The notes under the pieces are model-generated. The model did not search any database and was not told where the DNA came from. It saw nothing but the letters and a program-made list of their open reading frames with translations. This document shows, piece by piece, positions 15,233 to 23,462 of a stretch of 43,695 bases of DNA. This stretch comes from CAYPQL01 sp964412905. GTDB taxonomy: Bacteria; Patescibacteriota; Minisyncoccia; JAHIHE01; JAGLIN01. The translations under genes were made by a program, and so were the position numbers. The stretch's first letter is position 1, and every line of letters starts with the position of its first letter. The DNA lies in assembly GCA_964412905.1 (NCBI GenBank), contig CAYPQL010000003.1, forward strand, positions 1 through 43,695. Direction: 5' to 3'.

Positions 15233-15889
15233 ATGGGTCTATTTAATTTTTCAAAATACAACGATGCAGAAAAAGCATTTCTTGACCAATACTCTCAAGC
15301 GATGAGTATGACTGGTATGTCTTTAGCGGAAGCTAAAAAAGTGACTGAGAATATGCTTGACCAAGCAATTGAGGAATCAAAAAAAGAGGGAACATATTAT
15401 TTGCCCAAAAATTTAGGAGATATTGTTTTGGGAGATGTTGAAAGTGATAATCCAATAATAAAGGAATTCGCCGAAATTATAAGACAAAAACTGCCCAAGA
15501 AGAAAGCGGAAGGAGCAAATGACGAAGATATTAGATGGTGGTGGAATTTAAATGATTTAGAAAGACGTATGATGTTGAAGCAGGACAATTTTACGAAAAT
15601 GACCTTTTTTACGGCCGAACTTGAAACGAGTGATGAATTTTCTGAAAAAGAGGTAGCAGTTAGAGCGGCTGCAGAAGTAAGAAAATGCCACCCAATATAT
15701 GGCGACCCCGATGACACAGCACACGCGACTAACGATGATAGGCCGCTTCCTTATGAGTTAAAAGACAGAATAAATACTTATATTCTAAAAAGAATAAGAG
15801 AAAATCCGGAAAAATATAAAAACGAAATGGATCAATCGTCTACTTTTAATGCTTTAATTCGCAAAGAAATAAAGGCGGGCAATTTATAG
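15233..15889 (+). CDS. Hypothetical soluble protein
   Basis: A 218-residue acidic protein I cannot assign. It is mostly helical; notable segments are MSLAEAKKVTENMLDQAIEE (~28-47), a WWW triplet near 102 (DIRWWWNLNDLERRMM) and HPIYGDPDDTAHATNDDRPL near 154. No membrane segment or signal peptide. It has its own promoter and no Shine-Dalgarno site. The Trp-rich helix and acidic loop could be an interaction surface, but no function is proposed. Confidence 0.7.
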   Translation: MGLFNFSKYNDAEKAFLDQYSQAMSMTGMSLAEAKKVTENMLDQAIEESKKEGTYYLPKNLGDIVLGDVESDNPIIKEFAEIIRQKLPKKKAEGANDEDIRWWWNLNDLERRMMLKQDNFTKMTFFTAELETSDEFSEKEVAVRAAAEVRKCHPIYGDPDDTAHATNDDRPLPYELKDRINTYILKRIRENPEKYKNEMDQSSTFNALIRKEIKAGNL

Positions 15890-15891
15890 AT

Positions 15892-15960
15892 ATGCAAAAT
15901 AATTATGGAACCGTATATGCAAACTTTGGCGGAAATCATGAAAATACTATAGAGTTTTAA
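15892..15960 (+). CDS. Possible 22-codon ORF
   Basis: ATG at 15892 to TAA at 15958-15960 encodes 22 residues (starts MQNNYGTVYANFGGNHE). It fills most of the gap between two accessory genes. There is no Shine-Dalgarno site or homology signal, so it may be chance. Confidence 0.25.
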   Translation: MQNNYGTVYANFGGNHENTIEF

Positions 15961-15996
15961 TTATTTAGTTATATAAACAAACATCATAAAACAACA

Positions 15997-16833
15997 ATGG
16001 CGGAATACAAAAAACTAAATACTAATGATTTTAAGGAATTTGAAGATAAAAATAAGAAATACAAAGAAGGAATATTTGAGCTTCAGCTTAATTCTTGGGA
16101 TGAGTTTTGCGATGTTGAAAAAAAATTCAATGATTATCCGGACTATATCTGGAGGGGACAAAAAGAAGATTGGCAACTTAAATCTTCGTTTGATAGAAAT
16201 TCTTTTACAAAAAAATTTTCATATCTTTTTGGCAGACAAAAAGTAGTTGATAAATTGCTTGAAAAATTTAAAAAGAAACTTCTTGATTTGCCAAGAGCTA
16301 CTATTTCTAATGATGATGACGGAATATGGGCAATAGGACAACATTATGGCTTGCCAACACCTTTGCTTGACTGGACGACAAATCCTTATATTGCAGCTTA
16401 TTTTGCTTTTTATGAAAGAAAGACAAATGAAAAATATAGAATTGTTTATGCTCTTAGTAAATCAGTAAAACAACTTAAAGCAATAAAGAAAGATTTAAAA
16501 AAACAAAAACTATCAAGTGAACCTTTTCTTGAGTTTCTTGATTTGATAGAGACTCCTGATAAAATACAAAATATAAGGTTAGAAAAACAGGAAGGAAGAT
16601 TTACTAAATCTTTAAACGGAATAGATATTGAAAGCAATGTAAAAAAATATGCGAAGAAGCGTCCTGCTATTGTTTCAAATAAAGAAATATTGCTTATGAA
16701 AACTTTTATACCTGACATACTACGAGAGGAATTTTTAAAGTATCAAAAATTCAAAGATATCACTTATGGTAAACTGTTTCCCGATTACGCAGGTGCGGTT
16801 GATATTTGCAAAATCGATTTAGGTATAGTATAG
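15997..16833 (+). CDS. FRG domain-containing protein
   Basis: The FRG domain, named for a Phe-Arg-Gly signature, is found alone or fused in bacterial proteins of unknown function that often sit in defence or mobile regions. Here the motif appears as WRGQ (residues 52-55), followed by the second conserved block GQHYGLPTPLLDWTTNPYIA with AAYFAF (~112-137). The domain covers ~30-140; the rest (to 278) is helical and basic. No membrane segment. Context: a cluster that also holds a Shedu-like nuclease gene, which supports but does not prove a defence role. Confidence 0.85.
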   Translation: MAEYKKLNTNDFKEFEDKNKKYKEGIFELQLNSWDEFCDVEKKFNDYPDYIWRGQKEDWQLKSSFDRNSFTKKFSYLFGRQKVVDKLLEKFKKKLLDLPRATISNDDDGIWAIGQHYGLPTPLLDWTTNPYIAAYFAFYERKTNEKYRIVYALSKSVKQLKAIKKDLKKQKLSSEPFLEFLDLIETPDKIQNIRLEKQEGRFTKSLNGIDIESNVKKYAKKRPAIVSNKEILLMKTFIPDILREEFLKYQKFKDITYGKLFPDYAGAVDICKIDLGIV

Positions 16834-16865
16834 AAATAATTAAAAAAAATAACTAAATCAAACCT

Positions 16866-17510
16866 ATGAAAAAACTTATTATATTATTAGCAATCATATC
16901 ATTTTTTATTTTTCCGCCAGTTGTTATAATTTATATTCTTTTGGCTGTAGTATTATATTTTCTGGACACACAGGAAAGTATTACAAACAGACCACTATAT
17001 TTACATAAAAAAAGTCTATTGACTAAAATATTTTATGTTTTACTGTTGCCGTTAAAAATAATTTCAAGGATAAAATATTATAAGCATAAAACAAACAAAC
17101 ACACCGTAGTAAGCGTGCCAAAAGAAGAAACAGAAAAAAGAAAGACGGTTGAAAAAGCTTTAGAAGAACTACTAAATGGTATTAAGATTAGTAAGCCAAT
17201 AGATATAGACGAACAGGTAGATCGAATGATAAATTGGGTTAAAAAAGAAAAGGTATCTTTATCTAATACGGAGTTGGATAATTTTATTGACAAGATTTTT
17301 AAAAAAAACTTAGAAAGAGAGAATATGATTAAAAATAGCTGGCAAAAATTTATTTTGCAAGCAGATTCTAAAAAATCCATAGAAGATCAATTATTTGAAT
17401 GGATAAAAAGGGAAAATCTTAATTTGTCGGATAAGGAAATGGAAAAATTGATTGATATTGAAGAATTGAGAATTGGCATGAATAGAAATAAAATTTTTAA
17501 AGATCGTTGA
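16866..17510 (+). CDS. Membrane-anchored hypothetical protein
   Basis: A 214-residue protein. The N-terminus has one long or two short hydrophobic helices (LIILLAIISFFIFPPVVIIY, then ILLAVVLYFL, residues 3-32) and a second weaker segment near 55-65. The remaining ~140 residues are cytoplasmic-looking, charged and helical (EKRKTVEKALEELLNG, KKSIEDQLFEWIKRENLNLS), with two similar WIK/WVKKE.LSLS/LNLS units suggesting an internal repeat. No family recognised. It follows the FRG gene by 32 nt. Confidence 0.65.
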   Translation: MKKLIILLAIISFFIFPPVVIIYILLAVVLYFLDTQESITNRPLYLHKKSLLTKIFYVLLLPLKIISRIKYYKHKTNKHTVVSVPKEETEKRKTVEKALEELLNGIKISKPIDIDEQVDRMINWVKKEKVSLSNTELDNFIDKIFKKNLERENMIKNSWQKFILQADSKKSIEDQLFEWIKRENLNLSDKEMEKLIDIEELRIGMNRNKIFKDR

Positions 17511-17542
17511 TATAATAATTAATCTCTAAAATAAATAAATTT

Positions 17543-17743
17543 ATGAATTCAGAAAAATCTAAAATTAATTGTCCTTTTTGTAAAAAACCAACAAGCCCTT
17601 ATGGCATTATTTATAAGTTGCCAATGTTGGATGTTTTAACGGGTGAGGCGAGCAATAAAGACAAAGATGAAATTATTTTAATACTTTGTGACAACATTGA
17701 CTGCAAAGCTTTTCTTGGAGCATATAAGCAAATCAAAAAATAA
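17543..17743 (+). CDS. Small zinc-ribbon-like protein
   Basis: A 66-residue protein with CPFC near the N-terminus (residues 10-13) and a second Cys pair C-x4-C near 49-54 (LCDNIDCKAFLG), consistent with one zinc site. Otherwise unassigned. It lies 12 nt before the Lcl-like gene and is probably co-transcribed with it. Confidence 0.6.
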   Translation: MNSEKSKINCPFCKKPTSPYGIIYKLPMLDVLTGEASNKDKDEIILILCDNIDCKAFLGAYKQIKK

Positions 17744-17755
17744 TTAAAAATTTCT

Positions 17756-18697
17756 ATGTTCAAACTTTTTAAATCAGACAAAGATAAAAAACTAGAAGCA
17801 ATCAGAAAACAAATACTTTTATGGCATCATGCATGTATGCTTGGCGTTGACGAAAATTTGTTAAAAGAGCCCAGACCACAAATTGGCGCTATTCTGTTTT
17901 TTCTTGGTTCTGTAGATTCTTTATGTCAAGCATATGCAATTAATGATGATAAAGTATTTGCTGATCTTGGAATAGAATTGCTAGAAATTATGGGATTTAA
18001 AAAAGAAATTATAATACTGATTTCTATGAATTTTTACACGCGACGACCAGATAATGAATTTGCATTACAAGCAAATGTCGAAGGTGGTAGAAAAATAACT
18101 GAATTTCTTTTTAAAGAAAATACAATAGCACCTCTTGCTTTTGGTGCTTTTGTGAGTGAATGGGCCCAAAAACCAGATTTATGCCCAGATGATATGCCTT
18201 TACTCTCTACTTTGCCTTGTAATAAAAAACAATGCAAAGAAGAATTTGGGATAGATATTACCGATCAGGCTCTTGAAGACCATAATTTTAAAATCAATTC
18301 ATGCGGCTGGAAAAAAATTACAGTTGACGGAAAATCTTATTTTGAAAATCCAGAAAAAGATATTTGGGAAATTCTTGAGGGCGAATGTGCGGGCGAACAA
18401 TTATTTTCTTGGGACGCTGCAATAAGAGAAACAAAAAAAGCTGGAAAGCGAATTCCGACTAAAAAGGAATTCACTGAAATTTTAAAAACAAAAGAAGATA
18501 TGTCTAATGTTATTTTTACTGGTTTTTGCTTTGGAGATGGATCATTTTGCAGGCATACTCCGAATATGTCTTTTTGGTCTTCTACAGAAAGCGATGATTC
18601 TGCATGGAAACAAAACTTATACTCTAGCGATTCTGTTATTACACAGGATATATGCTATAAGGCAGCTGGCTTTTCCGTGCGTTGCATTAAGGATTGA
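17756..18697 (+). CDS. Two-domain protein with C-terminal Lcl/DUF1566-like domain
   Basis: A 313-residue protein. The first ~170 residues are an unrecognised helical domain with Cys and Trp (LLWHHACMLGVDENLL). From ~200, the pattern SWDAAIRETKKAGKRIPTKK, SFWSSTES and the end GFSVRCIKD matches the DUF1566/Fib_succ_major group, a C-type-lectin-like fold usually found on extracellular proteins. No signal peptide is visible, so here it may be intracellular. Such domains bind ligands or vary by diversification in other systems; no reverse transcriptase or template repeat is visible. Function unknown. Confidence 0.65.
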   Translation: MFKLFKSDKDKKLEAIRKQILLWHHACMLGVDENLLKEPRPQIGAILFFLGSVDSLCQAYAINDDKVFADLGIELLEIMGFKKEIIILISMNFYTRRPDNEFALQANVEGGRKITEFLFKENTIAPLAFGAFVSEWAQKPDLCPDDMPLLSTLPCNKKQCKEEFGIDITDQALEDHNFKINSCGWKKITVDGKSYFENPEKDIWEILEGECAGEQLFSWDAAIRETKKAGKRIPTKKEFTEILKTKEDMSNVIFTGFCFGDGSFCRHTPNMSFWSSTESDDSAWKQNLYSSDSVITQDICYKAAGFSVRCIKD

Positions 18698-18738
18698 TTT
18701 TGTAAAATTTTTGTAATTAAAAACTAAATTTAAAAAAG

Positions 18739-19931
18739 ATGATTTCTTTTAAAATAGAAAATAATTTGCTTATACTTATTTATGACTCATTTGATAGTAA
18801 TAATAAGTGGGTTTATCAGGAACTAGACAAAAAAGGAAAGTATACTTTTAAAAAGATTTTTACTTTTTTAAAAAGTGATTTGTATAAAGTTAATTCAAAT
18901 GAACTTGAAAATGATTTTGATAAACCTGTAGAATTTATTTTTGCAAAATTAGTAGAAGATTATTTTAAGGTTGAAAAAAGAGTGCTATCAATAGATCAAA
19001 GCTTGTTTATTTACAAAAGCATAATATTATCATCAAAGTTTTTTGTTGCTTAAAAAATATTTCAATTTTTAGAAAAATAAACAAACTGGTTAGAGAGGAT
19101 ATTTATATAGGTGGCAACAAGGAGAATGCTTTACCAGAAAATGAGTTTAATCAACTTATAAAAAGTTTTCCAAACAGTTATGAAATAGAAAAATATATTG
19201 GTGCGCGTCTTAGCACGGTTTTGGAAAACTATTTTAATAAAGTGATTGATGGCAAAGAAAAATACAACCGTTACATGAATAAAAAAATTAGTCGAAAAGG
19301 AGATAATTTGACAGACATGTTTTTAGATAGTGAACTAATAAAATATGAAATTATTTTACGAAAACTTGAGGAGATGTTGAAAAATGAAAATAAATATATC
19401 GAAAAGCAATGGCAAAAAGAAATACTCCAGATAATTTTACTTTTATATCCGAAATATATACATGTTTTCCCTGAAGCACCTGTAAGAGACACTTATAATA
19501 ATAAAAATAGAAGTATAGATTATTTGTTGGTCGATTCAGTTGGAAATACTGATATCATTGAGGTAAAGAGACCTTTTGGCAATGACATTGTATCAAAAAA
19601 ACAATTTAGAGATAATTATATTCCTATAAAAGAGTTAATTGGTACAGTCATGCAAGTTGAAAAATATATTTTTTACCTAAATAAATGTGGAAAGAAAGGG
19701 GAAAATAAATTAACAGAAAAATATAAAGAAATACTTCCAAGCGGATTAAAAATAAAGATTACTAATCCTAATGGCATTATTATTATGGGACGAGACAATA
19801 AGCTTAGTTCAATTCAAAAACAGGATTTTGAAATAGTAAAAAGAAAATATAAAAACATAATTGATATTATGACTTATGATGATTTACTAAGAAGATTACA
19901 ATTTATAATAGCAAAGTTTAAGCTTGAATAA
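18739..19931 (+). pseudogene. Shedu-like nuclease (DUF4263), frameshifted
   Basis: Two adjacent open frames, 18739-19053 and ~19040-19931, form one ~397-residue protein if one T is added to the T6 run near 19035-19040. The second frame then continues without stops through KNISIFRKINKLVRED, NQLIKSFPNSYEIEKYIGAR and the known region. The C-terminal domain resembles Shedu nuclease SduA: RSIDYLLVDS, the catalytic-type IIEVKRP, TVMQVEKYIFYLNK and NGIIIMGRD, then MTYDDLLRRL. Shedu is a single-gene anti-phage system. The N-terminal part is unassigned. The lesion may be a sequencing error; if real, the nuclease is inactive or expressed by slippage. Confidence 0.75.
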
Positions 19932-19987
19932 ACAGTAAAAAACTATTAAAAGTGAAAATTAAAATAATAAACCTTAATAATAAACTT

Positions 19988-20554
19988 ATGAGTATTTCAA
20001 AATTCTGCTCAAATTGCGGTAAACCTATTTTTGCAGAGGATAAATTCTGTGGAAGTTGCGGGGCTAAAATAAATTATTCGTTTAGCGGAGAAAATGCGGA
20101 AAGTGTTGGAAATAATCCGCCAAGAACAGAAAAGGAACAATTTACAAAAACTAATTCTGCCAATGCGCAATATTATTCTGTTTCGCCGGAAAAGTTTGCC
20201 ATTCTGTCAATTATTACATTTAACTTATATCTGCTTTACTGGTTCTATAAAAACTGGCTTGTGGCAAAGGAGCAAGAAAAGTTGAATGTATCGCCATTTT
20301 GGAGAGCTTTTTTTGCGCCCCTTTTCGCTGATAGTTTGTTTAAAATAATCTTAACTTCCTCCCAAAAACAAGGGTATAAAGGAAATTACTCATCTTTGTT
20401 TTTAGCCATAATTTTTTTGGTTTTTTATATTTTTGCGTGGAATTTTACTGATCCGTGGTGGCTTGTGGCTTTTTTGGCGTTCGTTCCCTTACTGCCCGCG
20501 CAAAAAGCAATTAACTTTATCAATTCAAAAAATAATTCAGATTTTAATTGTTGA
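19988..20554 (+). CDS. Zinc-ribbon membrane protein, DUF4234-like
   Basis: The ATG at 19988 is preferred because the zinc ribbon then begins at residue 6: CSNCGKPIFAEDKFCGSCGA (C-x2-C ... C-x2-C). After a polar linker (~25-60), the rest holds about three to four membrane segments starting with EKFAILSIITFNLYLLYWFY, resembling DUF4234. Total 188 residues. Such zinc-ribbon membrane proteins are common and uncharacterised. An upstream in-frame start at 19952 (GTG or similar) is less likely because it adds only a lysine-rich stretch. Confidence 0.65.
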   Translation: MSISKFCSNCGKPIFAEDKFCGSCGAKINYSFSGENAESVGNNPPRTEKEQFTKTNSANAQYYSVSPEKFAILSIITFNLYLLYWFYKNWLVAKEQEKLNVSPFWRAFFAPLFADSLFKIILTSSQKQGYKGNYSSLFLAIIFLVFYIFAWNFTDPWWLVAFLAFVPLLPAQKAINFINSKNNSDFNC

Positions 20555-20576
20555 TTCAGTCTTTTTAAGTTCAAAT

Positions 20577-20674
20577 CCTATGTCTCTAATTCGCGCGAAT
20601 GGGCGAATAAGGAAAATGCGAGAAATTTTTGAGAAACAAAAGGTTCAAGCCGGAGACATTGAACCAACGGAAAG
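20577..20674 (+). ncRNA. Structured repeated element, copy E1
   Basis: About 70% identical by eye to 22345-22446. Shared blocks: ATTCGCGCGAATG, GAGAAAT.TTT..AGAAA, and AAGGTT.AAGCC.GAG.CATT.AACCAACGGA. The last block is a hairpin: GGTTCAA (20642-20648) pairs perfectly with TTGAACC (20659-20665). The 5' hairpin is weaker than in E2. It precedes the promoter and gene of a PP-loop protein. It may be a structured RNA or a dispersed repeat. Confidence 0.45.
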
Positions 20675-20754
20675 CTCTATAACCATTGAGAGACTATACC
20701 AGCGAGAAACAATTAATTTTCCAATTTCTTAATTTTTGCGCATTTACAAAAACA

Positions 20755-20783
20755 TTGACATATAACAAATAATGCTTTACGAT
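20755..20783 (+). promoter_or_regulatory. Promoter of the PP-loop gene
   Basis: TTGACA at 20755-20760 and TACGAT at 20778-20783, 17-nt spacer. The gene starts ~50 nt after the predicted transcription start and has a strong Shine-Dalgarno site. Confidence 0.6.
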
Positions 20784-20841
20784 TAGCTTGCGATGAGATA
20801 AAGACAATAGCTCATTGAAAACTTAAAAGGAGTTGATTGAA

Positions 20842-21351
20842 ATGGATACAACGGATACAAAGAAAGAAGCGTTGCTGCTGTTTTCTGGAGGAAAAGATTC
20901 TTTTCTGTCGGGGTGCTGCTTGATAGAAGAGGGTTTTAAAATCCACATGGTTACTTTTGAAAACGGCGCTGGTTTGAAAGCGAACAATGTTGAGCATGGA
21001 GCGAAAAGAATTATAGAGCGATATGGAGAAGATCAAGCGGAATTTCTGGGCGTGCATTGTACGGCTGGAATTTGGCGGAATTTTTTCTTGCCTTATTTCA
21101 ATATGAAGCCAAGTGAGGTTATCAAAGAATACGGCGAGCTGACTGTTTCGCAGTTTAATTGCCTTACTTGCCGGTCGTCAATGTATGTTTGGTCAATAAT
21201 CAAAGCCAAACAAATGGGAATCAAATACATTGCCGATGGAGCTCGCAAAGACCAGGGATTTGTGATAGAATTATCTGGGATGATAGAAAAGTTTAAAGAC
21301 TTTCTGGCTGAATATTCAATTTTTTATAAGAATATTTATAATAGTTTATGA
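20842..21351 (+). CDS. PP-loop ATP pyrophosphatase-like protein, C-terminally short
   Basis: A 169-residue member of the adenine-nucleotide alpha-hydrolase (PP-loop) superfamily, which activates substrates by adenylation. The loop SGGKDS is at residues 15-20, and a CxxC (FNCLTCRSSMYVW, ~110-122) follows, as in QueC- and TtcA-like relatives. The start ATG is chosen by AAAGGAG ending 9 nt upstream; a TTG at 20833 is too close to it. Typical relatives continue past the motif FLAEYGI into a further ~50-80 residues; this one ends FLAEYSIFYKNIYNSL, so it is probably truncated or diverged. Its stop overlaps the start of the DUF84 gene (ATG at 21348). Substrate unknown. Confidence 0.75.
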   Translation: MDTTDTKKEALLLFSGGKDSFLSGCCLIEEGFKIHMVTFENGAGLKANNVEHGAKRIIERYGEDQAEFLGVHCTAGIWRNFFLPYFNMKPSEVIKEYGELTVSQFNCLTCRSSMYVWSIIKAKQMGIKYIADGARKDQGFVIELSGMIEKFKDFLAEYSIFYKNIYNSL

Positions 21352-21884
21352 AAATTTTAATAGGTTCTCAAAATCCGGTAAAAATAAAAGCGGCGGAAGA
21401 AGCTTTTTTGAAATACTTTAAGGAAGTGGAAGTTATAGGGATAGAAGTTGATTCTAAAGTTTCCAGCCAGCCGATTGGCGAGGAAACTTTTGAGGGAGCG
21501 AAAAACAGGGCGTTGGAATTAAAAAGAATAAATGAAACGAAAAATCTGAACGCCCGATTTTGTGCGGGCATTGAAGCCGGAATAATAAAACTTTATTCAA
21601 AATGGTTTTGTTTCAGCGCGATGTGCGTCATTGATAGCCGCGGAAAAATAGGATTTGGAACTTCCGCCTGTTTTGAACTTCCCGATCAAATAATCCAAGA
21701 ACTCCTAAACGGCGCTGAGCTTGGCGAGGTGATTGATAAAATAATGGGAGATCATAACACCAAGCAAAAAGGCGGGGCGATAGGATTTTTTACCAAAGGA
21801 ATAATGGAAAGAAAAGATATTTATGCCTCGGGATTGATAGCCGCCTTGATTCCTTCTATGAATGAGAAACTGTATTTTGAATAA
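21348..21884 (+). CDS. DUF84 inosine/xanthosine triphosphatase-like protein
   Basis: House-cleaning nucleotide phosphatase of the YjjX/DUF84 type, expected to hydrolyse ITP and XTP and keep deaminated purines out of nucleic acids. Recognised by IGSQNPVKIKAAEEAF at the N-terminus, QPIGEETFEGAKNRA, the GIEAGI core (~78-83) and GGAIGFFTKGIMER near the C-terminus. Length (178 aa) is normal. It overlaps the PP-loop gene by 4 nt, so the two are translationally coupled. Confidence 0.85.
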   Translation: MKILIGSQNPVKIKAAEEAFLKYFKEVEVIGIEVDSKVSSQPIGEETFEGAKNRALELKRINETKNLNARFCAGIEAGIIKLYSKWFCFSAMCVIDSRGKIGFGTSACFELPDQIIQELLNGAELGEVIDKIMGDHNTKQKGGAIGFFTKGIMERKDIYASGLIAALIPSMNEKLYFE

Positions 21885-21972
21885 GCCTTAAAAAAACGCG
21901 CAGGTTATGATTTGTATGTTTTTAATTGCCATTTTATTCAGTTGGCAATTTTTTATAAAGTGAAATAAAAAG

Positions 21973-22298
21973 GAATTATATTTTATCTTCGAATCCCGCA
22001 AGAAATTCAAAATGGGACAGGGAAGGATGTTCTAGACGGAAAACGCAAGGTTGTAAATAAAAATGGGGAAGATGTTACCAAGCAATTTATTAAAGGAGCG
22101 GAAGAAGCTTTGAAAATCGCCAAACTTGTAAACGCCAAGGAATTTATCGCAAAATCAAAAAGCCCATCCTGCGGTTGCGGCTTGACTTACGACGGGACTT
22201 TTTCCGACAAATTGATTAAAGGAGATGGAGTCACAACTGCGTTATTGAGAAAAAACGGAATTGGAATAATCAATGAAAAAGAATATCAAAAAAGATAA
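21973..22298 (+). pseudogene. DUF523 gene lacking its N-terminus
   Basis: Reading frame from ~21973 to TAA at 22296-22298 gives RIPQEIQNGTGKDVLDGKRK, NGEDVTKQFIKGAEEALKIA and the family hallmark KSPSCGCGLTYDGTFSDKLI. This covers roughly the last 100 of ~150 residues of DUF523 proteins; the first Cys-containing segment is absent and no start codon lies at a suitable place (an internal ATG or TTG near 22110 would give only 62 residues). Likely a decayed gene. Function of the family is not established. Confidence 0.75.
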
Positions 22299-22345
22299 AT
22301 TTCCAAACTTTCAAACATCCCGCGTTCAGGTTCTGCAGTTTTAAA

Positions 22346-22446
22346 GGCGCTATCCCTCATTCGCGCGAATGGTGGAATGAGGATAGCGTGAGAAATGTTT
22401 TAAGAAATAAAAAGGTTTAAGCCAGAGGCATTTAACCAACGGAGAG
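22346..22446 (+). ncRNA. Structured repeated element, copy E2
   Basis: CGCTATCC-CTCATTC (22348-22362) pairs with GAATGAG-GATAGCG (22375-22388) over 14 bp with one bulged C. The second hairpin uses GGTT/AACC and GCC/GGC around AGA (22415-22437). Sequence blocks are shared with E1 at 20577-20674. It lies 36 nt before sppA and might be its leader. Confidence 0.5.
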
Positions 22447-22481
22447 GTATTTTTCTTTAATAAATAATTAACTCCAACCTC

Positions 22482-23300
22482 ATGTCCAAAACTAGAAAAT
22501 TTATAGAAACAATCGGCGTTATAATTCTGCTTATGGCGATAGCTGTTTTTTGGTGGGAAACAATTAATTATACCATGGAAGATGATTGGTTTGGCGATGA
22601 ATCTTGCAATGTTTCCAATATAAAACTTCAAGGAAATTTATATTCATATATTTCTCAATCAGAAAAAGATGAAAACGGAATAACGATTATAGACGCGGTT
22701 TCCTCGGAAGATATTGTTAGCGCGATAGAAAACGCGGATAATGATGAGAATATAAAAGCTATTGTTATGGAAATAGATTCTTTCGGAGGCGGTCCTGTCG
22801 CCGGCGAAGAAGTGGCTGGCGCTTTGAGAAAAGCGAAAAAGCCGACTGTCGCTTTAATCAGAGAATATGGATTATCAGCCGCTTATTACGCCGCCACCGG
22901 CGCGGACATGATCTTTGCCTCCGCCAATTCGTATGTCGGAAGCATAGGCGTGACAATTTCATATCTTGATAACGCCAAGAAAAACGAAACTGACGGAATA
23001 ACCTTCAATCAGCTTAGCGCGGGAAAATTCAAGGATATGTTTAATTCAGACAAGCCTTTGACGGACGAGGAAAGAAAACTGATTGAAAGAGATTTAAAAA
23101 TACTCCATGAAAACTTTATCAAAGCCGTCGCGGAAAACAGAAAAATGGATATTGAAAAAGTAAGAGAACTTGCCGACGGCTCGTCAATGCCCGGACAGAT
23201 GGCTTTGGAAAATAATTTAATTGACCAAATCGGCGGAATGGATGAAGTCAAAGAATACTTGAAAGAAAAGATCGGCGAGGAAGCGGAAATTTGCCGGTAA
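22482..23300 (+). CDS. sppA: Signal peptide peptidase SppA (family S49)
   Basis: Membrane-anchored serine protease that degrades signal peptides left after secretion. An N-terminal helix (residues 8-25) anchors it; the protease domain faces outward. Motifs: IDSFGGGPVAGEEV (98-111), the nucleophile in GLSAAYYAATGADMIFA (Ser132), SYVGSIGV (150-157) and the general-base Lys region SAGKFKDM (K182/K184). Length (272 aa) fits the short bacterial form. No Shine-Dalgarno site precedes the ATG. Confidence 0.93.
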   Translation: MSKTRKFIETIGVIILLMAIAVFWWETINYTMEDDWFGDESCNVSNIKLQGNLYSYISQSEKDENGITIIDAVSSEDIVSAIENADNDENIKAIVMEIDSFGGGPVAGEEVAGALRKAKKPTVALIREYGLSAAYYAATGADMIFASANSYVGSIGVTISYLDNAKKNETDGITFNQLSAGKFKDMFNSDKPLTDEERKLIERDLKILHENFIKAVAENRKMDIEKVRELADGSSMPGQMALENNLIDQIGGMDEVKEYLKEKIGEEAEICR

Positions 23301-23340
23301 TAAATATATTAGCTGGAATATCTGATGTCCATTTAAAACC

Positions 23341-23376
23341 AAAACGCTATGATAATTCATATTATCATAGCGTTTT
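23341..23376. repeat. Palindromic repeat, ATGATAAT family (copy 5); likely terminator
   Basis: AAAACGCTATGATAAT (23341-23356) pairs perfectly with ATTATCATAGCGTTTT (23361-23376) around TCAT. It ends in TTTT and lies 40 nt after sppA. Confidence 0.8.
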
Positions 23377-23411
23377 GATAATCCTCCGCAATTCAAAAAT
23401 TCTATTAAATG

Positions 23412-23420
23412 TGGTATAAT
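23412..23420 (+). promoter_or_regulatory. Extended -10 promoter of the ABC transporter
   Basis: TGGTATAAT at 23412-23420 lies 42 nt before the permease gene. The -35 region (TTCAAA at 23392) is weak. Confidence 0.5.
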
Positions 23421-23462
23421 GAAGCTATTAAAAAGGACTGTTATCGGGCTTTTTAAAACTTT

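Noticed and set aside
20433..20732. 99-codon frame covering element E1
   Set aside because: It overlaps the end of the DUF4234-like gene and then the structured repeat; not protein-like.
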